Assembly: GCF_035222275.1 (NCBI RefSeq)
Contig: NC_085885.1
Location: forward strand, 186,001 to 250,000
Source: Podospora bellae-mahoneyi
Lineage: Eukaryota > Ascomycota > Sordariomycetes > Sordariales > Podosporaceae
Direction of reading: 5' to 3'
DNA length: 64,000 nt
A model generated the notes under the pieces. The model made no database searches and was not told the DNA's origin. It saw only the letters and a list, made by a program, of their open reading frames with translations. A program made the translations under genes and the position numbers. Positions 55,990 through 64,000 of the stretch are shown here, in pieces (position 1 is the first letter of the stretch; the number at the start of each line of letters is the position of its first letter).

Positions 55990-57931
55990 TATACGCAAAG
56001 GTGAAGGGCTGGAGCCCTATAGTGTGTAGAGTCTGGTTGACGATAGGTCAGGTGTAGAATGAGGGCTTCTTCGTGGGAATGAACGTCGTCGTGCTATATC
56101 AGATTGTGTTGTTTGTGTGTGAACTGGGAACTGGTAGGACACGGCTGCAGCTAATATTGCATCTGGCAACACAACCACACAGTCTGCCCGGGCATCGACG
56201 GGAGGAACCCGTAACGACAACCCAGACATGATTCCTATTTGAACTTGTCTATCCAGCAAGCGCAAGGCTGTGGTGGGATGCCGCTCGCACCCGGCGTGGT
56301 GAGGTCAGGGGCGGGCCTCCATGGGCTGCCGCTGATGCGCCACAGATGGGAATAATTGAAGAGGCACTGGCTGGCGGTTATGGGAAGCCGCTTGGAAGTG
56401 ACCGGGGGTTTCTGCGGCCCAGCCACGACCCAAACTACAGGGGGGAGTGCAACCCATCAAGGCAGAATGTATGGCAGCGTGGCAGTGCCTTTTAACTCCG
56501 CCGGGCGGGTGCATCATTGGCTCTGGTGCATTGGGCCTGGCGAACTTCAACCTCAGACTTGAAGTTTCCAGCCATGTTGTCGTCTGCTCCCAGTCAATTG
56601 GTTGTGATTGCCCTTTCTCAGGGTGCTGCTCAGGTGCTGTTGATTTTCCGATAAGAACACTAGTCCTGATCTTTACAAACCTCCTTGGCCGCATTCGTTG
56701 TTGCTGTGTAAAAGTAGGCGCAACGTGAGCCTTCTCGGGGTCGGGTAATCCAGCATCATGTTGCGCTGACTGGGGGAACATCAAAATCGATGGTCAGGTA
56801 CCAGGTGGCCCATTCCGTAATGTCGCATAACCAAGCTGTCAGAAGTAGGAAGCGATCATGAAACCAAACAGAAGGGGCCTGTGAGGGAGCAAGAAGGAAG
56901 AGGCAACCACAGAGATCAGCCACGGCCTGGCGGGGACTGTGCACAGCTTTCTTGGCGTGGAGGTGGCTGGAGGCTGGAGCGCAAGTAGGATGGTGGGTCC
57001 ATCAACAACGACATCACATCACAACGGTCTTCAATGCCCGTCCCAAATCGACAGTCAGACCAAGTTTGAGCCGCCATTCCGACCACCGCCGCAACCCTCG
57101 CAGAGATTGCAGGCACCTCGAGATGGTGCTCCTGACATGTTTCTTGGAGACTCTTTGTCTTTTTACCCCCTCCTGGCTGACCAGCATGGTTGGTTCAACG
57201 GTCAACCTTGCGAGTGTCTGCCCAGTGCTAGCAAACAGCCAGGCACACACACTCCAGGTTCTCTGAGCGACACACAACCCAACCCGACCCGACGCTTCTC
57301 TGCAGACTTGACCTGTAGGACACCGCGGTAGATTTCATGCCGTGGTGTCTCTGGAATGTCTTGAGCAGTCCCTGCTGTTCTCTCGCCAGTCCAGCACAGG
57401 CAGGCAGGCTTCCCCTTTTCCCCTCCCAAGAGGTAGATGCCCGGAACTTGCCGTTCAATGATAGGTCAGCTGCCGGACAGCTGGCAGCTGGTGGTAGTCA
57501 CTGGAACAAACTTTGCACAAGAGCTGGTGTGCACAAAACAGAAGGCTGGAGGGGCGGGTCAGGTGCACAAGGCTCGCTTATTACCTTAGGTACCTTGGTA
57601 GCTGTAGTTTACGGGAGCTTCTGCTGAACTCTGGCAGCTACAGCACCTGGGGTAGCAAACAAACCAGCAACACATCAGAAGCATCATCAGCGACGGCCGG
57701 GGGAGCTTTTGATTTTTCGACTCGTCAACACATCACCCGTCGCGAGAAAAACACCCGACAACAAATCCATCCACCCCCTCCTCGATCTTGTTGTTCCCAT
57801 TCCCGTCCTGTTCTTCGATTACACAGCTCCCATCAATCAAAGCGCTACCGCCTATTTTTTGCCCGCCCATCTGCACACCGCACACCGCACACCCCGCGCC
57901 TCGCAGCACATCACAACATTTCATCATCACC
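55990..57931. other. Divergent intergenic region (about 1.9 kb)
   Basis: Between the leftward C2H2-like gene and the rightward H2A.Z gene; holds both promoters and the leaders. Many short open frames overlap on both strands without domains. The segment before 57932 is C-rich and looks like a histone-gene leader. Confidence 0.5.
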
Positions 57932-58807
57932 ATGGCTGGCGGAAAAGGAAAGTCCTCGGGCGGCAAGAGCTCTGGTGGCAAGACATCCGGTATTGAGGGT
58001 TCCAAGAAGCAGCAGAGCCATTCTCAACGCGCCGGTCTGCAGGTATGTCGCGTCCCGCTGAAGCTGGCCTCTTTTCTTCCATTTCGTCGTCGACCCCCTC
58101 CCGCTGCCCGCATTGGGACCTACTCCGTGAGCTATCATGAGCACGCGTCTGCCGCGCATTCCGGACCTAGCTGTTGTTTTTGCCCTCCCCCATCGCCCAA
58201 TGTCGCGCCCACCTTGTCCACCCCGGCGGTGCTCTGCGCATGCATTGCGCCTACCTGCCCGCTGCTGTCAGGTCAGGCACAAGGTCTACCATCAAAACCG
58301 GTGCCAGACCTTGTCGCATTGCATTGATGCTTATGGCAATTTCTTTGTTGTTCTTGGGGGTTCCCCCGCCTCGCAGTTGACGCCAGCATGCTAACACCAG
58401 ATTCTTTAGTTTCCCTGCGGCCGTGTGAAGCGCTTCTTGAAGCAAAACACCCAAAATAAGATGCGCGTCGGCGCCAAGGCTGCTGTCTACGTTACTGCCG
58501 TACTGGAATACTTGACTGCCGAAGTTCTCGAGCTTGCTGGAGTACGTTGTCCCATCTCAACCCACCTCCTCGTCTGTCCGCCTCGAGCCTGGGCTAACTG
58601 TTATCTCTTTGAATTTAGAACGCTGCCAAAGATCTCAAGGTCAAGCGTATCACTCCCCGCCATCTCCAGCTCGCCATCCGTGGTGACGAAGAGCTCGATA
58701 CCCTGATCCGTGCCACCATCGCCTTCGGTGGTGTTCTCCCACACATCAACCGCGCCCTTCTGCTCAAGGTGGAGCAGAAGAAGAAGGCCAAGGCCGCCGA
58801 GGCATAA
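57932..58807 (+). CDS. HTZ1: Histone variant H2A.Z
   Basis: Nucleosomal histone variant placed at promoters by SWR1-type remodellers. Three exons (57932-58042, 58410-58541, 58619-58807) give 143 residues. The Gly/Ser/Lys-rich N-tail ([20 protein letters not shown]) is followed by the core [54 protein letters not shown] and [20 protein letters not shown]. The H2A.Z-specific features separating it from canonical H2A are the VGAKAAVY segment, the DLKVKRI insertion and FGGVLPHI in place of the usual GGVLPNI context. All junctions are phase 0. Intron 1 is 367 nt, several times longer than other introns in this window; intron 2 is 77 nt. Confidence 0.97.
58043..58409 (+). other. Unusually long first intron of the H2A.Z gene
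   Basis: GTATGT donor at 58043, TTTAG acceptor at 58407-58409 and an internal CTAAC at about 58391. At 367 nt it is far longer than the 50-90 nt norm here. It is GC-rich with many short C-rich stretches. No snoRNA boxes were recognised with confidence. Confidence 0.8.
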
Positions 58808-59703
58808 AAACAAGACCCTCTCGGACCCGACAAATTTTCTTTTGGGCACTGTATTTGCAAAACAAGTGCAACATACGTTTAACTGATAAACCGGCCGTTT
58901 TAGCAGCACGTGCGATGATAGGGTGGTGTCAATTTTGAGGGATGCGGGTTTAATTTGTTTGCTGCACCGGGATACTGATATCTGGTGGATTTTTATTTTC
59001 CTTTAATGTCGGAAGCCTGCGGACACTAGCGACCGAGGTAGAGGGCTGGCTGCCAGCAGACTGTGCAATACAGGCAGGTCTCCCAGTGGTCTTTCCACGA
59101 CACACAAGCCAACCTCGTTTGTCATCATTATCTGGGAACAGTGATGAGCCCTGACCCATGACAGGACGGGTGGGAAGGGAGAGGGAAATGCCAGTGGGAA
59201 ACGGTGCTGATCCTTTGGTCCTGCATACACACACACACGCGCGCGCGCGCTTGGGCAACACCTCGATATGCTACAACAATACAGAGCAGGATATTGGTGA
59301 GGAGAGGTTATCTTAGGTAGCGAAGCCAGGACCCTGGGGTCCACGTGGTGCCAGATGGATGCTTTTACTACGCCCTTGTCAGTATTTCATTTGTCACTGC
59401 TATGTGAATGTCTGTTATTGGTCAAAATTTCTTTGCTCATGTGTCTTGATGCTAGGGTTGACGACGTCTGGAGGGTAATATATAGGTAATTTGTACCATT
59501 TAGGTGATTCCATTCTCTTTTAGTTGTTGTGCTATGCTGACTCCGACAGCAGCATCACGGCATTGTACCCTGCTCCCGTTAGCCGTCTCGGCTGGTCTAG
59601 ATCGCCACCTACTTCGCCTGTCTTGAGCTGGATGCTTTCAGAACAACGTCATTACCGTATCGTTGTCTTGCTTCTCGGGCTCGGGACCCGGATCAACAGC
59701 CTC
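58808..59703. other. Convergent intergenic region
   Basis: About 900 bp between the 3' ends of the H2A.Z gene and the leftward zinc-ribbon-like gene. It includes the dinucleotide tract at 59227-59250. No gene recognised. Confidence 0.5.
59227..59250. repeat. Alternating purine-pyrimidine tract, (AC)n-(GC)n
   Basis: A 24-bp run of ac repeats passing directly into gc repeats. Such tracts can adopt Z-DNA under negative supercoiling (established). Confidence 0.9.
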
Positions 59704-60370
59704 CTACCTGTAACCATTTTCGTTGTCTCGAGTCAACGTTACCCTTCCCTGTTCATAAGCCTCAAAGATCATATGCCGGCACTCGGAAGGGTAGTCGCAG
59801 TGCAAGGAGCAGTCGTGCTTCTTGTTGACGTACAGGCGTTCTTTGGCCAGGACGACCCTTTGCCTGTGACTAGATGTCTTGATGGGGGACCACTGTACCT
59901 TTTCCATTTCAGCGCCGTCTTCATCATCGTCATCCGAAGCAGGGGAGAAAAAAGACAGCGGGGTGGTCTGAAAGGTAACATAAGATTCCGCCGCCAGCTT
60001 TGTCGGTGTGCAGGAAGTTGAAGACGAGGGAGAAGGCCAGGCGACGCCAGGAGTTGTAACGCGCCCAGCCAGAATAGTCAAACGTGGAGGCACAGGTTCG
60101 GTTGCCCCGTCGCTTTTGAAGCTGCTTCGGGCGCTTAGAATTGAGGTTGGGCTTGACGACGGGAGAGGTGAGAGTGGTGCAGAAGTAATGCGAGCAAGCC
60201 AGGCAGCGGCGAGTGGTGGCAATACGGTACTTGGCGCCGCAGTTGTGACAGCGCCATTCCCATCTTTGGGGGCTTGGAGGGGGAGGAAGGGAAGTGATGA
60301 AGTTGGTGACTCGTGGTGAGGGTATTCGAGGAGGGGTGGGGGGGAGGATTGCTGGGAGCATTTCAATCAT
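59704..60370 (-). CDS. Fungal zinc-ribbon-like conserved protein (reading frame discontinuous)
   Basis: The start at 60370 (MIEMLPAILPPTPPRIPS) leads into a paired-Cys motif, WEWRCHNCGAKYRI followed by RRCLACSHYFC, then KKRR-like basic residues and FDYSGWARYNSWRR, a pattern I recall from a fungal protein family of unknown role with a W(R/T)CCxCG...RRCLxCxHxFC ribbon. The family's C-terminal signature also occurs, RLYVNKKHDCSLHCDYPSECRH, but in a different frame of the same strand. The two halves must be joined between about 60060 and 59960, and I found no GT-AG intron with the right phase. So the gene is either split by an unusual intron, hit by a frameshift, or affected by a sequencing error. 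Role unknown; the Cys pairs suggest zinc binding. Confidence 0.5.
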
Positions 60371-62626
60371 TGTCTTTGATTTGAGACAAGCACTAGTTCA
60401 TGAAAGCGGTGGGCGCGGGCTTGACAGGAGAAATGCTAGGCCTATTAGTTTTTCAGTGTCAAGACAAAATGGAAGTAACAAGTGAGGTTCTGGCTTGGGT
60501 TAGTTTCCAGCTCTGGTTTGAAAACGGGAGCCGCACCCGCTACTTGACACGCCGTGGATCAAAGAAATGGCCATAACTTTGAACAACAGAGACAACAACA
60601 TTCTAGTTTTGGCAGATTCCAAAATACTGCATGGCCTCTTTGTGTCGACACTTGGCCCAGCTGTATCAGAGCATCGACACCACTACCTACACCACGTTAG
60701 AATACTCGGCGCTGAAAGAACAAAGAGTCAAAGACTTCTTTCAAGAAAACACTTAGGAATTGTCTTTGACAGCGGCGGCATGCACTAATACAATGCTATT
60801 TTCGGATGGCCCAGTCGCAGACACAAGGTTACTTGCAACCATGTGTGTGACGATGGCCTCTCGGCCGCCATCTGGCTCAGTCCCTGACAGGGTGCCAGCT
60901 TGCAAAGTGAACCCACGTCACGGTGAGATGAGATGAGGTCACAACGGCCAGAGGTGTCAGTCGGCGGTGGTCAGCATCAGGGTCGTGTGGCGAGATTAGG
61001 AGAGCAGGCGTCGGCTTGCACAGTAGATCCAAGCGTCGGGATACACTGTAGACGATACCCACAAGCAAACACTGCGGGACCCTTCCGAGATGACGACTCC
61101 AGCGGCCCCGCAAGCAACGGCCAGCGCTAGAATCAGGAGAAAAGGGGTTCTTTTATTCTGCCGGGTTCAGCTCCGAGATCAGCCCCCTTGTTGAGTGTTG
61201 ACAGGCACACAGGGGAGAAAGAGGACGGGAGGGAGTCGGTCGGCGTGGGAGGTATCATGTGACGGCCATGGATGCCCCAGGCATAAAACATCGAGGATAG
61301 GAGGCACGCCCATACAGGCTCTCGACCAGTGGAAGGGCTTTGTTGCCTTGCATCCAATGACGAACACTGGGGAGCCAATGGCAGGGCCACAAGACGCTCT
61401 GACAGAAGCATCCATCCATTCAGGACCCGGGTGGCAGAACCTGGAACTTGACGGCGGGGAGGGCGGCAAGGCACATCTTGTAGGAGGGAAAGAAGCGACA
61501 AAAAATGGCGACGGGAGTGGATAGAGATGGGCATCTGGCATGGGGGGGGACGAGAAGACAATCTGAATGAATCCAACCTGGAAGGGGGGAAAATGAAGAA
61601 GGTGCAAGCCATGGGGACGAGCTTGCGTTTGGCACGCTGGATGTGGTGGGGCCATAAAAAGGCGGGACGATTGTATCCATTCTCGCTCCCTCCCGCTGGC
61701 CTGGTCTCTTCACCCTTTTTAGCCTCTTGGGACTATTTTGTGGCCGACTGCCCCCCCACCCTCTGGATCGCCTGTTTTTTGCATTCAACGCCACAGAAAA
61801 AGAGGTCCCCAACAACAGCGTCCGAGTTGACTTTTCTGACAAGCGCAGCTGCCACCATCTCGGGTCGCCTCTCCATCTCTTCCTCCAACCCAATCCGCCG
61901 CTCTCCAATCTTTTTTCGGTTTGGTCAACCCAGCGAAACCTACGACTACCACCGCCAGCAGACGACGTGATGACATAGACCTTTCCCGTTCCCTTTTTTC
62001 TTCGAGTTACCCTTCCGCTGCTGTCGCCGTCTTCTTACCCTGTCTGTTGTCGTCTGTCTCTGTTCCACTTTTGCCTCTCTAGGTGCCTCTGTCTCTGATC
62101 TAGCCCTGCTCGCTGCTGTCTGGCTGTCTGTCCGCTATTCCGCTGCTGCCCGCCGCACTGTGGGGATTTTTGAGAGAGAGGGAGAGGGAGACCAGACGAA
62201 AGTGGGTGAGAGAGAGCGATTTGCTTTTCACGAGTTTTCCCCCCCCCCTCCCATCGTCCCGACGGACGATCGAGTCTTTACCATCACCTCGCCCGTGTCA
62301 TTGCGAACCACAAAATCACCGCCCAAAACCACACCAAAAACTCCACCTGCAAAACTCTGCACCTTTTTGGCTTTTCGGTCTTCGGCTATCCCCTTCTTCA
62401 CCCTTCGCATCGTCCGTCGAGCGAACCGATCCGATCGACCGCCCCGAGCCACGCTGGGTCTCTCGACTCGCAGTGTCAGAGCCCGACGCCTTCCCATTCC
62501 CATCGTGTGCCGCATGAGGCCGAGCTTCGATCCCGCTGTCCCGCAAACGTCACCTCTTCCCAAGCTTGGCTTCTGTCTTGCTGGATCTTCGCGCTAACTG
62601 TCGCGATTGCTAGTCTTCGGGCAAAA
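60371..62626. other. Intergenic and long leader upstream of the Pin4-like gene
   Basis: About 2.3 kb. The left end is the promoter of the leftward zinc-ribbon-like gene. From about 61680 on, the plus strand is rich in C/T with long leader character, including a C9-type run near 62232 and a GAGAG run near 62170. No ATG in frame with the Pin4-like start precedes 62627. No gene recognised. Confidence 0.5.
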
Positions 62627-64000
62627 ATGAGCGAACAGTCGGGCTACTACAGCGGCTATGCGCAGCAGCCAACACGGTCCTCCCCCATTTCGTCCAGGAC
62701 GGGCTTCAACACCGTCTCCGGACTCCCAAGCGCCATGCGGCCTCAGCAGCGCCACCAGATAGACTCCTTCACCCAGGGATCTGCCTCTCTATTTCCTGCC
62801 GAGGACCGCTTCAACCCCTACGAAAGCAACTCTTTCAGACAACAGCAACAACAACACAGAGCACCACCAACACCAGGCTTCCCGACCGACAATTATATTG
62901 CCAATGCCCAGGCATGGGCGTACAACGGTGCCAACACGGTGAACGGAGCAATGGGCGACAGCAGGCTTCGGCCGAGTGCCTCTCGCAGAGCAGCTCTGCC
63001 CACGGTTCGTCCAACTCATCAGCCACATCTCGCACGCGCAGCTAGATATTGTGATCTTTTTTGCTGACTTTGCTTTTTGTTTCCACAGGAATGGACCATG
63101 AGCGGCGAGCAAGGTCTGGGGAGTCAGGCCCTCAACACCCCTTCAACACAGTATTCGGTCATGGCCAACTTTAACAGCCAGAGCATGGGGATGATTAGTG
63201 GTGATGGCTATGGCTCCGAGCGGCATGGCTTTGCGAATGGCATGTACGACCCTCGTCACGATGCCAAGTCCATGTCTAGCGACCTGATTCCGACCGCCAT
63301 TGTCATCAAGAACATCCCGTTCAATGTTCGCAAGGAAATGCTCACATCCATCATGTCGGACCTGGGACTACCCCAGCCATATGCCTTCAACTACCACTTT
63401 GACAACGGCATTTTCCGGGGACTGGCCTTTGCCAACTTTCAGAGCCCTCTCGACACACAGACTGTCATTGAGCAGCTGAACGGATACGAGGTTCAGGGCC
63501 GCAAGCTGAGAGTCGAATACAAGAAGATGCTGCCAGAGCACGAAAGGGAGAGGATTGAACGCGAGAAGCGGGAGAAGAGAGGCCAGTTAGAGGAGCAGCA
63601 CCAGCCCCTAACACTGCAACACCAGTCCTCGATGCACTCTCTAAATGCCGCCCACAGCACCCGATCCCGCACTTCGCCGCTGCGTAAGTCCACGACAAAA
63701 TCAACAATGAAGCTCTCGGCATCAGCTAACCCAGCATCCATTGCAGGGGATGTGGACCTCAACAATCCAGACACTCTGCAGTTCTACACGGAGCTTACCC
63801 TGTTCCGCAACGATCCCAACCGTGAAATCCTGGTTTTCCCCTCTACCATTACACCGCATCAGCGCCGAACCGTCCACATTCTCGCGCACAATATGGGACT
63901 GGAGCATCGCTCGGTTGGCGAGGGGCCGCAGAGACAGCTGCACGTTCTCAAAGAGTCCGCGCCACCTGCGTCCCTCGTGCACAACCTGCCGGGTGTGTCG
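62627..64000 (+). CDS. PIN4: Pin4/Cip2-like RNA-binding protein with RRM and R3H (3' end off the right edge)
   Basis: Three exons are visible (62627-63004, 63089-63683, 63747 to beyond 64000); the junctions read AALPT-EWTMSGEQG and RTSPL-RDVDLNNPD. The N-terminal about 200 residues are disordered, Gln/Ser/Gly-rich. A single RRM follows at about 215-300: TAIVIKNIPFNVRKEML (RNP2-like) and GIFRGLAFANFQSP (RNP1-like), ending GRKLRVEYKKMLPEHERER with a charged helix. After a Gln/His linker comes LQFYTELTLFRNDPNREILVFP then LTPHQRRTVHILAHNMGLEHRS-type residues, the R3H single-strand nucleic-acid-binding domain. RRM followed by R3H is the architecture of yeast Pin4 and fission-yeast Cip1/Cip2, post-transcriptional regulators in DNA damage and stress (established). 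The remaining C-terminal part is outside the window. Confidence 0.9.

Noticed and set aside
57513-58327. Plus-strand open frames around the H2A.Z start
   Set aside because: They overlap the leader, exon 1 and intron 1 of the histone gene in other frames and carry no domain.
1-64000. Transposons, LTR elements and CRISPR arrays
   Set aside because: I saw no transposase, integrase or reverse transcriptase motifs, no long direct or inverted repeats and no regularly spaced repeats beyond the short tandem arrays listed. A repeat-library search would be more sensitive than reading by eye.

Overview
This window is nuclear DNA of a filamentous ascomycete (Pezizomycotina), most likely a sordariomycete. 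The evidence is gene architecture. Most genes are split by one or two introns of about 50-90 nt with GTRWGT donors, CTAAC/CTAAT-like branch sites and YAG acceptors. They encode typical fungal families: HET domain, Zn2Cys6 regulator, PDR-type ABC transporter, PHO-4-type phosphate permease, DUF2985, a QDE-1/SAD-1-class RNA-dependent RNA polymerase and a Pin4-type RRM/R3H protein. Short TACCTAGGTA-like motifs recur in the intergenic DNA. I cannot name the species. I predicted introns by hand; for each spliced gene given as whole, the exon lengths sum to a multiple of three.

Layout. 0-10 kb: a secreted GMC flavo-oxidoreductase cut by the left edge, a secreted PL1 pectate-lyase-like protein lacking key catalytic residues, a nuclear-looking coiled-coil protein, a 121-residue hypothetical protein and a cytochrome P450. 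10-21 kb: a secreted Val/Thr repeat protein, a HET-domain protein, a tRNA-Gly(GCC) and a DUF2985 membrane protein. 21-28 kb: a secreted GH24 lysozyme with an SH3-like domain, a phosphate permease, a secreted beta-propeller protein and a methionine-permease-like transporter. 28-31 kb is a gene-poor gap. 31-46 kb: a GT31-like glycosyltransferase, a divergent pair of a Zn2Cys6 regulator and a PDR ABC transporter, a seven-helix membrane protein, an EthD-like/alpha-beta hydrolase fusion and a MetE-like enzyme. 47-51 kb holds a decayed RNA-dependent RNA polymerase gene. 51-64 kb: an F-box protein with membrane helices, a C2H2-like nuclear protein, histone H2A.Z, a fungal zinc-ribbon-like protein whose frame is broken or badly modelled, and the 5' part of a Pin4/Cip2-like RNA-binding protein cut by the right edge.

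How the genes fit together. This is mostly an ordinary chromosome-arm mix, not one pathway. Three themes stand out: secreted enzymes acting on plant or bacterial polymers (GMC, PL1, GH24), nutrient and drug transport (phosphate, methionine, PDR), and self/genome defence (HET protein, dead RdRP). The Zn2Cys6/ABC pair sharing a 1.2 kb promoter is the best candidate for a functional module. I saw no polyketide synthase, NRPS or terpene synthase, no CRISPR array, and no transposon with recognisable ends or coding region.
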